Source: Nemertoderma westbladi (Eukaryota; Xenacoelomorpha; Nemertodermatida; Nemertodermatidae). Taken from it: a stretch of 42,529 nt of DNA. Below, piece by piece: positions 13,138 through 22,369 of this stretch. Below the pieces are notes generated by a model, which was not told where the DNA came from, did no database searches, and saw nothing but the letters and a program-made list of their open reading frames with translations. Position 1 is the first letter of the stretch; every line of letters begins with the position of its first letter. Where the stretch lies: positions 1 through 42,529 of the forward strand of contig JAUCBJ010004000.1 in the NCBI GenBank assembly GCA_032718475.1, given 5' to 3'. A program made the position numbers and the translations under genes.

Positions 13138-13772
13138 TGTGACGGGATCGACGGATCAATTCCGACCGGAGTAGTTGTTTCGTACGCGTCGTCAAGCTGG
13201 TATAGGATGTTATAGGATGAGCTGATATCGAAAATGGATATCGCCTTTCGCCGTGATGTATAATAATACAAGAGTTAATGTGTGATAGCGTAAGAGTTGT
13301 ATAATAGCACAAGGTAGAATAAGTTGAATACACTGAATAATGATGACACACCAGTGACAATGGTAAAACAATATCCTCCTTCTATACTGAGACCGGTAAC
13401 TGACTAACTAAACTGAATATACTGGCACGTGAGTAGTTAATATATATAACACACCAGTATAGCTGTGTCCTAAATTACTATAGCCCTTACTCAGCGGATG
13501 CAGTTTCCTTGTCCCCTATTGGTTGTTATCCCACTTCTCGCCTCCACCTCTGTGGGAGTGCTCCCCCCCCCCCCCCGCTGCTGTTACTTTCCCTCTCCAG
13601 GAGGTTTGACCTATAACCTCTTTTGTGTGGCTCTTTGGGGCCGTGTGTTGTCCCCGTTATTGGGGGTGATACGAGGTTGATTGTAATCAACCTCGTACTC
13701 CCCAATATTGCTTAAAGGCGCCACTTCCCAACTTTATGGGGGTTATGTGAGGCGGAATTGAATCCGCTCACA
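13138..13772 (-). mobile_element. Solo LTR, 635 bp, inserted in the LINE
   Basis: Read on the minus strand it begins TGTGAGCGGATTC and ends GATCCCGTCACA, i.e. canonical TG...CA with a 5-bp terminal inverted repeat. The 5-bp target duplication CCACA sits at 13133-13137 and 13773-13777. Deleting the LTR and one duplication restores the LINE reading seen in copy 2 (GTTGTGG then GGCGCAATTTTG). Its first ~90 bases and its last 12 match the LTR at 25622-26163, while the middle does not align by eye, so it belongs to a related but different family. It contains a C14 run (13563-13576) and a perfect 13-bp hairpin (13670-13697). It formed by LTR-LTR recombination after a full element inserted. Confidence 0.93.
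13670..13697. other. Perfect 13-bp hairpin in the solo LTR
   Basis: TACGAGGTTGATT (13670-13682), a two-base loop, then AATCAACCTCGTA (13685-13697). In LTR orientation it lies about 75 bp from the 5' end. The other LTR in this window has an analogous hairpin in the same place. Confidence 0.9.
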
Positions 13773-13777
13773 CCACA

Positions 13778-15815
13778 ACTCCCTATCACCCATGACATTT
13801 GCTAGATCATCCGCATCTTCAAGGCCAGTGTCCTTTAAGATGCATCTCAAGAAAGTTATGGGCTGTCCACCATGCTTATTCACTCCATGAGGCTGCCAAA
13901 CTACAAGATTATGCAGTGGCTGGTGCTCACGGCAAAAGCAATGTCCTGCAAAGCGGAAGCGATTTTGTTCTGGTGTCAAGCTTGGGGGAACCATTGAGAC
14001 ACCTCCAATGTTATATAGTGACTGGTTGGAGATGTGTGCATTGTACTTGACACAATGAACCCGGCGTAGCACTCTTGTGAATGTGCCATCCAGAGATTTG
14101 GTGTCCTCAGCAGTTAGAGCCCAGCATGGACTCCCATAGAGGAGTACTGGAACTACTGCTGCTCTAAATAATCGGACCTTAAGTTTCCGATTAATTCTTT
14201 GTGACTTCCAAATCCTGGAAAGCCTATTCAAGGCTGCCAATGCCTTTCCCTTACGTATTCGAAGGTCCTCACCTGACTTCCGGATCCATGATCCCAGGTA
14301 ACAGAAGTCGTCCACATGCTCAAGCATACCATCCTTTGAGCTTATGCTCATCCGATCAGAGACTTGCTGAGGACTTTCAAAGTTAACTGTCAAAATTTTG
14401 GTCTTTCTGGAGTTAATAAAAAGACCAACACTAGAAGCAGCATGTTCTAATGAGCTGAGGAGCCGTTGGGCTCCCTCTAGTGATTCTGAGAGTACTCCTA
14501 AGTCATCAGCAAATTCAAGATCAGTTAGGTACTTGGCAGGATTTCCTCGACTTCTGGAGCCAGTAGGTGGAGTTATCATCACCCCATCATCATTATGATG
14601 ATCTAAGGACATGTGTAGAACATAGTCAACCACAATTATTAACAAGAATGGTACAAGTGTGTCTCCCTGGAGGACACCCCTTAACACTTCAAATGGTTTT
14701 GTGTCACCGTCAACAGTACACACTAAGTTGTTGAACCATTGTATACTGATCTGATTGCTGCAATAATTTCATCAGGAATCCCACATAATGAAAGTATGCT
14801 GAACATACGAGAGCGAGAGACTGAATCAAAGGCTTTGAAGTGAACAAAGATAACAGCCAGATGCCTGTCTTTCTTTTTTGATAACTCTGTGCCTTTGACT
14901 TTGATAAGTGCCAAAATGGGCTCCATGGTCCCACGACCTTTATGGAACCCATTCTGATTTCCACGGAGCAGTCTCTCAATGGGATCCCTGATGCGATTTA
15001 ATAGAATTCTATTTTATAGCTTTGCAGCAATCGAGATCAATAAGATTCCCCGAAAAGAACCATAGAGTGTTAGGTTGCCCTTCTTGGGAACTGGCAACCA
15101 ACTTATTTGTTTTCATTTCTTGTGGGACTCTTATTGTTCGGTACATGTCTACTATGTTGGGATAGATGGGCTTTAAACACTCAGGTATTTTAAAGACCTC
15201 AGGGGGAACACCATCTACTCCACTGGCACGCTTGGTCTTAATGCTCTTTGCAGCAGCCTTCACTTCTGCAAAGGAGATATCGCCAATGGGAATATCTGGG
15301 AGTACAGACTCAGACACTTTTACTTCTATAAAGTTATCAGGCAATACCCTGTCATTATTGAGGAGCTTTTCAAAGTGGGCCTTCCAACCATTGAGGCGAT
15401 TGGCTGTTGATTCAGCCTTAACCTTGGTGGTTGGTTGGCTTTTCCGCCCAGTAAGCAAGTTGATCGATTTCCATGCCTGGGATGATTGCCTGCTGTCGTC
15501 AGCATCATTGATGGCATCAACCTGTTGGTTTATTAGCCTGTTCAGTACTGCGTGTTCAGGGACCTAGATGCAGCCTTAACTGCATTCTTGGCCGCTGTAG
15601 TCTGTTTGAGTCAGGACTCTTTCTACGCCTTATAGAGGTCATTTCGGCACTTCTGAATTTTGTTGTCAGTCCAGGGGGCCCTTTTCTTGTTTCGAGGGTA
15701 TACAGGAACTGTTTCTGCAGCTGCTAACTTAACTGCTTCTGTGAAGGCAGTATAGCCCTATCAGTGATCTGCCGCCTCAGAGGCAAGAACCTCATACCTG
15801 TTGCTCAGCTGTAGT
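13778..15815 (-). pseudogene. Reverse transcriptase half of LINE copy 1
   Basis: The minus-strand reading resumes at 15815 with SNRYEVLAS, exactly where the endonuclease half stops, proving the interruption. It continues through a linker with stops, the RT N-terminal part (SGVDGVPPEVFK, 15009-15458), a finger/palm region at 14723-14979 (HFKAFDSV where DFKKAFDSV-like is usual) and a 326-codon frame from 14723. The FADD active-site box is at residues 71-74 of that frame. The C-terminal half has DGTFTRVLRRV and LANVMGDRELW. The frame then enters the inserted LTR and stops at 13743. Several frameshifts and stops make it a pseudogene. Confidence 0.88.
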
Positions 15816-16197
15816 GTGAAGCTGGAACCTGTGAAGCTCCAACCAGACACTATATAACATTGGAGGTGTCTCATTGGTTCCCCCAAGCTTGACACTAGAA
15901 CAAAATCGCCTCGCTTTGCAGGACATTGCTTTCGCCGTGAGGACCAGCCAGTGCATAATCTTGTACTTTGGCAGCCTCATGGAGTGAATAAGCATGGTGG
16001 ACAGCCCATGACTTTCTTGAGACGCATCTTAAAGGACACTGGCCTTGAAGATGCGGATGATCTAGCAAATGTCATGAGTGATAGGGAGTTGTGGCGGTGC
16101 AATTTTGTTGATAAGCCGGCACAGCATTCTTAAAAAAGCAGCTGCAATGCAGCATGCCGATCCTAGTAGTAGTAGTAGTAGTAGTAGTGATGCTGGA
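15816..16197 (+). mobile_element. LINE copy 2, 5'-truncated, nested head-on in copy 1
   Basis: The body is 15827-16186. It matches the RT C-terminal end and 3' region of copy 1 in the opposite orientation, from CTCCAACCAG through LANVMSDRELW and KPAQHS (stop at 16131-16133), to a tail of about eight AGT/TAG triplets. Imperfect 11-bp target duplications GTGAAGCTGGA (15816-15826) and GTGATGCTGGA (16187-16197) flank it, with one mismatch. Removing it rejoins the endonuclease and reverse transcriptase halves of copy 1. About 10 bases at its 5' end match nothing and may be filler from the integration reaction. Confidence 0.92.
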
Positions 16198-17381
16198 TCT
16201 CACACTTGGCTGTTGCAACAGAGAGGACCAGTCATGCCGCGGCAAGGCAGATTTTATTGTTCTGCTAGCACGCAGACTAAGTCTTACCTTGGCCACAATA
16301 AGGCGGTGATCACTGGAGAAGGGTCGAAGTGTAAATGCATTACAGTCTTGTATAGAGCTCCTGTATTTCCTACGAAACAGAATATGGGACTTATGTATGG
16401 GATATATGGGACTTGTGTCCACTGGATCTACTATGAGTCCAATGCTTTCCAGTTCGCTTCTTGAATTGGGTTCCAGCCGAAAACAATCCATTTCCAGAGA
16501 TAAAATCCTGAAGATGGATGGAATTTCGGTTAACACTATTGCTATAGACCCAGGGCGATGTAGATGATTGATGCAGACGTGCATTAAAGTCTCCTCCCAG
16601 GAATGTTAAGAATTCATGCTGATCCACTCCATCAGTAGCTGCTTGTGGATTGTGGTAGAAATTGTCCACCTCCTCTACAGTTGCAACACTAGTTGGAGAG
16701 TAGCACACAATCAGAACCACCTTAGGAAACTTCTTAGCCAGTCTTCCAGAACATGAGAAGTGGCAACGGATGATGCGGTTAGAGATTTGGTCTATTTTGT
16801 CCAATGCTGCATGTGCAGTTGGATTCATCAATAGACCAATACCACCATTGCCACTATCATCTGCTGACGTGAGGGCGAGTCGCCAACCACCCCCCATGTC
16901 CTTAATCAGAACCTCATCAGTCTGTCCAGTCTGAATTCGGTGCTCTTGAACACCCACTGCACTAAGAGAAAGCTTATCTGCCAAGGCAGTCAGCTTGGAG
17001 GGTGTTTATTGAGGCTAGTCTAGTGACTTGCCTCAGATTCACCAATGGCTTTGTTGGTCGGGGTGGAACATGAGAGTAGCCTCCAACTCCAGAATCCCTC
17101 TCCCCCTCACAATCTGGCCTCCCTGGTGACCCACGGTTTGGGCCAGAAAGGTCATCAGGAAAGGGACTCAAAGAATTGTTGGCTGCTCTCTCTCCAGTAG
17201 GGGGTGAGACAGGCAGCCGGTCAGGAGATAACTGACGCCTGTGAGGCCGATTGTGTCCGGTAATTCCTCTGGCCTCTAGTGGCCGGACCTCCGCATTACT
17301 AATGTGATCCATAGTGGGGGTTGGGGGGTGCTTTTTTGCCGAGTCAGCTATCGGGGCAAATACCACACCCTGGTTTGCCAT
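16198..17381 (-). pseudogene. Endonuclease half of LINE copy 1 (AP-endonuclease-like)
   Basis: Read on the minus strand, the ORF begins with a proline/arginine-rich leader (ATG at 17381) and shifts frame near 16980. It then shows the apurinic-like endonuclease signatures in order: GVQEHR, GGDFNAR (near 16585) and, after a second frameshift near 16400, FSSDHRLIVAKVRLSL. The glutamate, the GDFNA asparagine and the SDH catalytic pair are therefore visible, but not in one frame. The domain runs into HDWSSLL and is then cut by the nested LINE copy at 16186. In the element it nicks target DNA to prime reverse transcription. Confidence 0.85.
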
Positions 17382-17631
17382 TCCACAGGGTGGGTGTTGC
17401 AGTGGAGTCAGATATGAGGCCCATCACCCAGATCTACTCTGGCACTCATGACCCACCATTGATATGATGTCATCTGCTGGGTCATGCCCTGTACCCCTGC
17501 TCCCAGGTGCAGGTCGCAGTGAAGTGCACTCAGAGTGGACATGAGAACACTCTACTCCTGACCAGCCATTGGTAAATACTAAATAAACACAATGTTATAT
17601 TCCTGATATAATAATATACTATACTAATTAA

Positions 17632-18260
17632 GAAGCTCTTTGCTTCTTTCCTGTCTTAATTTTTCCAATTGTCCATGTTGGACATGAAGAAAGTGTTCTG
17701 GCAAGTAATATACTTATCTGCAGTTTGGGCCTATCCATTCAATCAATAGTAGTAGCTTACTAGGCCCTCATGAGTTCCAGCAGCTGGTGTTTCTCATTGA
17801 GTCTATGGCAATTCGTTTTCGTGTTATGGGGTTATGTTTTGAAATAAAAAAAGACACTTTAATATTTTCTTCGAAACTGTTTTTCACATCCTGGGTTTGA
17901 GATCCAATTTGATATTACTTTCATTGACGGACGAGCTATAGTTAACCCGATATACATACATACATACATACATACATAGATAGATAGTGAATACTTTTAC
18001 AGTAAGAAGTCCTAATAATACGAGCTTCTAATAATAGAGTAAACTTATCGAAAGGTCAATAATTATGTGCCGCTGCCTTCTGTTCATTAACTCTTAGGGA
18101 ACATAATAAAGGTAATGTATGTGATATACATTATTGATGTATATATAATTATTCTAGTATAATAATAATATGATAAAATAAACTTCTGTTCATTTTTCAA
18201 TATAGGTAATGACTTGAACTTATTAGTTAATATATATTATTATGTTTTAGATGAACTTAC
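17632..18260. other. AT-rich interval, probable intron
   Basis: No gene is visible. It is AT-rich and contains a CATA-type microsatellite at 17951-17986. If the LamG exon at 18261-18953 is real, this stretch is the intron that begins at its GTAAGT donor. Confidence 0.5.
17951..17986. repeat. Tetranucleotide microsatellite
   Basis: Eight to nine ATAC/CATA repeats grading into three ATAG units. Confidence 0.95.
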
Positions 18261-18953
18261 TATTGTTTGGCTGATGACTTAACAGGTCGTCACAGATTTC
18301 ATCAATTTCTGTATCTGATAAATAACAGCTGTAGTAACGTGCGTGGGCAATGTATCCAGGGTAGGAAGCAAATGCAGGAACGCGATTATTTAGTCGCTTT
18401 CCCAAAACCAGGTCCGCAGAGAAGTCATATTTTGATCGCTCAGTGATCGGAGTTCCAACCTTCTTTATTTCAGTTGGATTGTTGCCCCCGAGTTGCTTAC
18501 TGAGAACAAATTTCTCCTTTTTACTGGCATTCACACCGACAGCAACTAAATACCATTGTTGAACTACAATGGCATTCAATAGTGTGATTGAGGCAACCCC
18601 GGTAACTTCTGAGTAGAATGTTAAATCAGTCATTGCAGGCAGGTTCCATAGGCAGATTCCAACATCTGTTGCAACCAACCCACTAAATTCGAAAACTGGA
18701 CCAGTACCAGACATTTGGTTATAGATCAAGGCAATAAATGTAAATGACTCTGAGGTTAATTCATCTGGATGATGAGGGATGAAGATATATCCAGCTGCAA
18801 AGTATGTTGCTTGGTTCTCTATCCCTCCAGGACCAGGGCCGTATGTTAATGAACCTTCAATTTCACCATGATGTGTTCCAATTATATCAGTAGCACCACT
18901 AAGCATGTTCAATTTCCACCAGGATTTATCAACATCGCATGGATCTGAAACAT
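18261..18953 (-). CDS. Internal exon, LamG/concanavalin A-like domain, symmetric phase 1-1
   Basis: On the minus strand a 693-bp open exon is bounded by an acceptor (TTTTTTAATATGCAG ending at 18954) and a perfect donor GTAAGT (18260-18255). It starts after one base of a codon and ends after one base of a codon, so it can be inserted or removed without a frame change, the class typical of shuffled extracellular modules. The residues include SDPCDVDKSWWKLN, a jelly-roll-like body (SESFTFIALIY, QWYLVAVGV) and PGYIAHARYYSCYLSDTEIDEICD. That last motif resembles the GxIdevrIyxraLSdeEI end of LamG/pentraxin-type concanavalin-like domains. Such domains bind glycans or proteins outside the cell. The rest of the gene lies outside or in introns that the transposons occupy; no other exon is identified. 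Confidence 0.75.
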
Positions 18954-19135
18954 CTGCATATTAAAAAACACCATATATATATACATATATTACAAAATTG
19001 AATAAATTTGTCAAGTCTACCCCTGCCTGGTCCTAACTCCTAAAGATGTAATAAAGCGACACATAGCATAAATAAAGATAGCACTATTCCGACCCTGACA
19101 GTTGCGACAAATGTAAAAAACAATCAGATCACTAA

Positions 19136-21007
19136 AGGCCGAAACCAGAGCACAATACATCAAACGCATTGCCGAGACTCAGGCAATCATTGCCATACGC
19201 AGCGACCCAGGGGACTGCAAGTCCACAGGCAAACGAAGACAAGACTACATCATGGAACGGACAGGGGAACAATAACAACATGAATAAACATAACCCCAGT
19301 ACGTCCAGTAGGCCAAATCCAGTCAACAAGAATAGTAGGGACTTTGGTACGAATATAACTGCGATACGCAATGCATTGTATAAAGAGGGCTACGACCCAA
19401 AGAGCAAATGCCAGTTACACGCAAATGCACTTCATAAAACCATGAACTGCAGGTACTGGCAGGCGCTACCGAGGCAAGACCAGATAGATTACGCGTCGAG
19501 CAATAAAATCTGCTCGCGATGTGTGAAGAGTGGACACAAGGCCAGGGAATGCCAAGAGAAGCCGGTCAAGTTTGGCCAAAGGAGAGGCCAAACGATGGCA
19601 ACGAGCACGGAAGGGGCGAAGAAGAGAGGCACGGTGTTACTTGGAGTAGTACCGGTGCGAGTGATCGGGGAAGGCAATCGATCAGTAACAACACTAATGC
19701 TGGTTGATAGTGGAGCTGCCTTCACATTAGTCGAGGAATGGGTAGCCGAAGAAATAGGATTGAGAACAAGGCCAAGCAGGATGGCGGTAACAACCATCTC
19801 TAGCAAAGATGAGATCCTAGAGATGAGGACAGGACGGTGCGCAATTGCAGCAGTGGCACCAGGATGCGATTATGGGGCAACCATCAACCCCATCCAAGTA
19901 ATAGAGTCAATTAACATCAATGCCAGGCGGCCAACCAACATCGAGGTCGAGCAATACAAATTCCTGGACGACATTGACTTCTCGATCCCAGACGTGGACG
20001 TTAGGAAGGTATCCATCATAGTAGGAATGGACTGCCCGACGGCCCACGAAAGAATGCAAACGGTCTTCGGTGAAGACAAGCAGAGCGACCCGGTGGCCAT
20101 ATTAACACCATTCGGGTGGACGCTGACAGGCCCAATTAAGAGTAATATACCATTCCATGTGTCCGAGAGTTCAGGATGCATGGTGCCAGGAACTGACGAG
20201 ATAGAGGAGAGGCCAGAGATGGGCAATAGTGGTAGACAGCTAAAAGTAGAAGCAACACCAAGAGAGTGGGCGGAGGAGAATGGTATGGATGCAGAAGATC
20301 TAGAGACGATGGGTTGGAATAAGGGTCCCAGCAAGTATCGGTATGGAGATGGGGAGGAGCGGACGGTGGAGTGTCGGGAGGACAAACCGGAGAAGTGCCC
20401 GGTGGAGTGTCCAGAGGAGCGCCCGGAAGAGACGCCGGTCCGGTTGAGAGGCATACCGACAAGGGGGAAGCCGAGTAAGAATACAAGATGGAAAGGGAGA
20501 AGATGTAAGACGATCAGACCAGGGGCAGAGAAGCCCATGAATAAACATATGGTGGACAAAGGAGGCGGGAGAGTAGGAGGCGTGCTGCGTACGCACGCGG
20601 AACTTACAGAGTGCGAGGGGGCATTACATGGGCAGGCATCGTGTATACCGAAGGACGAACGGGGGTCGTTGAAGCCTTTAATGCCAGCACACATATTAAG
20701 GGGGAGGCCAGCAGAGGTGGCATCTAAGATTAAGGAGAAGAACAGGGGCGGCATTATACCGCCGGGTGACACGTTGAAGGGTGGCACTTTGCCGCCAAGG
20801 GACAACCACGAGATCAGAAACATAAATAGAAGACAGCATTTCCAAAAACAGGAGAAAAGACCACCTATCGAATTAACAAGGAGAGCGGAGCGAAGAATTA
20901 GAGAACCTATAGGGGGGCAGTGGGAGAGTTGCCTGCTGGAGGAATCACCCATTTGGTCGTTGAGTTGTCCAACAGGTTGGACTGGGATGGAAGAGTTAGA
21001 TCCGTAA
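19136..21007 (+). pseudogene. BEL/Pao-type gag-protease fragment without reverse transcriptase
   Basis: The frame is open from 19136 (stop at 19133) to TAA at 21005-21007, with no upstream ATG, so it is 5'-truncated. It has two zinc knuckles: a variant CX2HX4HX4C (19409-19450) and a classic CX2CX4HX4C, CSRCVKSGHKAREC (19511-19552). It also has a retropepsin-like domain with catalytic DSG at 19706-19714, then IIVGMDC and TPFGWTLTG, the DUF1758-like signature that precedes RT in BEL/Pao polyproteins. RT should follow. Instead there are about 250 residues rich in Arg, Glu, Gly, Pro and Lys with no RT motif. It is therefore an internally deleted, non-autonomous or degenerate copy. The plus strand is purine-rich, which creates long antisense shadow frames. 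Confidence 0.82.
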
Positions 21008-21080
21008 AAAGGTGCGGGCAGAGGTGTTACCTGTCTTCTAGAAGGGGCACCTTAAATTGGAGTTAGAGTGGAGTTTAGTC

Positions 21081-21133
21081 GTCCAAGTTTTGGACTGAGG
21101 GGGGTGGGATTGAGGGCGAGACGCCCTTCCCAC
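21081..21133. other. Two hairpins and a G-rich tract after the BEL-like ORF
   Basis: GTCCAA-GTT-TTGGAC (21081-21095) is followed by TGAGGGGGGTGGGAT and a second stem, GTGGGA...GGGCG-AGA-CGCCC...TCCCAC (21104-21133). The GTCCAA/TTGGAC stem also occurs inside the ORF at 20967-20982. The order hairpin, G-run, TG resembles the hairpin, polypurine tract and LTR start at 25584-25622, so this may be the 3' boundary of the first LTR element. A second LTR copy to confirm it is not visible. Confidence 0.5.
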
Positions 21134-21163
21134 ACAAATAAAAATAAAATAAAATAAAAATAA

Positions 21164-21886
21164 TAGTTAGTTAGTTAGTAGGTACGTAGTACCTAGAGTT
21201 AGTTAGTTAGTAGGTACGTAGTACCTAGAGTTAGTTAGTTAGTAGGTACGTAGTACCTAGAGTTAGTTAGTTAGTAGGTACGTAGTACCTAGAGTTAGTT
21301 AGTTAGTAGGTACGTAGTACCTAGAGTTAGTTAGTTAGTAGGTACGTAGTACCTAGAGTTAGTTAGTTAGTTAGAGGGTACGTAGTACCGTTAGTTAGAG
21401 TTAGAGTTAGAGGGTACGTAGTACCGTTAGTTAGAGTTAGAGTTAGAGGGTACGTAGTACCGTTAGTTAGAGTTAGAGTTAGAGGGTACGTAGTACCGAT
21501 AGTTAGAGAATTAGAGGGTACGTGGTACCGTTAGTTAGAGTTAGAGTTAGAGGGTATGTAGTACCGATAGTTAGAGAGTTAGAGGGTACGTAGTACCAAT
21601 AGTTAGTTAGAGTTAGAGGGTACGTAGTACCGATAGTTAGAGAGTTAGTAGGTACGTAGTAGCTAGTTAGAGTTAGAGTTAGAGGGTACGTAGTACCGAT
21701 AGTTAGAGAGTTAGTAGGTACGTAGTACCTAGTTAGAGTTAGAGTTAGAGGGTACGTAGTACCAATAGTTAGTTAGAGTTAGTAGGTACGTAGTACCTAG
21801 TTAGAGTTAGAGTTAGTAGGTACGTGGTACCTAGTTAGAGTTAGAGTTTAGGGGGTACGTAGTACCATTAGTTAGAGAGAGAGAGT
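21164..21886. repeat. Array of short palindromes (GGTACGTAGTACC), 32-36-bp period
   Basis: I count 21 copies of GGTACGTAGTACC or one-base variants. The first six (from 21181) have an exact 32-bp period with TTAGTTAGTTAG spacers. Later ones have a period of about 32-36 bp with TTAGAGTTAGAG spacers. Each copy is a hairpin, and in the first block it extends to TAGGTAC-GTA-GTACCTA. The array lies between the two gag-like ORFs and may be a leader or UTR part of one of the LTR elements. Spacers are TTAGAG, not the animal telomere TTAGGG. Confidence 0.95.
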
Positions 21887-22369
21887 GAGAGGTAAAAGGG
21901 GTAAATAGGATATAGATATTAGTTAGCAGTAAGTAGAGTTAGTAGCGAGAGGGGGGCATATGAGTACAGCTGGATAAATCGTGTGGCCACACGACGCATA
22001 CTGCTGTACTGCATGGGCCCACAGAGTAGGCCAGAATATGGATCAGAGAATAGAATAAATCCATAGGCAGTAGTAGGTAGTAGGACAGTAGGATCAAAAC
22101 AAACAAATAAATAGAATAGGGCTAAAATCGTAAAATAGTGGCAACACAAGGAAAGTCGTTCTAGAACATAATAAAAGTAACGGACGGAAATTGTAAATTA
22201 GGCTGATTTACTAGCTCCGAAATTAATTAGGTTAAATTTAGCTTGAAAGGCGCAATTAAGTAGAAAGTAGGCCATTATCGAACTGTACGAAACATCTTAA
22301 ATACTTCACTCATCTGTATTGCGCCTTGGTAAGGCACCACCCTGCAGGTGAGCGAGTGTAGTGTTCGGA
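21887..22369. other. Leader-like interval upstream of the second gag
   Basis: There is no gene. It contains a 14-bp palindrome CGTGTGGCCACACG at 21980-21993 and a GAGAGGGGGG purine run near 21948. A 5' LTR matching 25622-26163 would be expected upstream of the gag, but no match to that LTR's start or end is visible here. Confidence 0.5.

Larger units (their letters stand above)
13055..17621 (-). mobile_element. RTE-like LINE copy 1, nearly full length, with two nested insertions
   Basis: On the minus strand this element runs from a 5' region near 17621, through an endonuclease and a reverse transcriptase, to a 3' end with TAG triplets at 13055-13063. The 10-bp direct repeat TACTAATTAA flanks it (13045-13054 and 17622-17631). 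Removing the solo LTR and the nested LINE with their target duplications leaves about 3.5 kb, the size of RTE-type elements, which have one endonuclease-reverse transcriptase ORF and short tandem-repeat tails. Frameshifts and stops make it inactive. Assignment to RTE rather than a neighbouring clade is inference. Confidence 0.88.

Noticed and set aside
19870-20952. 360-codon antisense open frame
   Set aside because: It is opposite the BEL-like gag-protease ORF, whose purine-rich strand lacks antisense stops. The translation is low-complexity Ser/Pro/Leu without motifs.
21360-21886. TTAGAG repeats as interstitial telomere
   Set aside because: Units are TTAGAG and TTAGTTAG, interrupted every 32-36 bp by the GGTACGTAGTACC core; true TTAGGG runs are absent.
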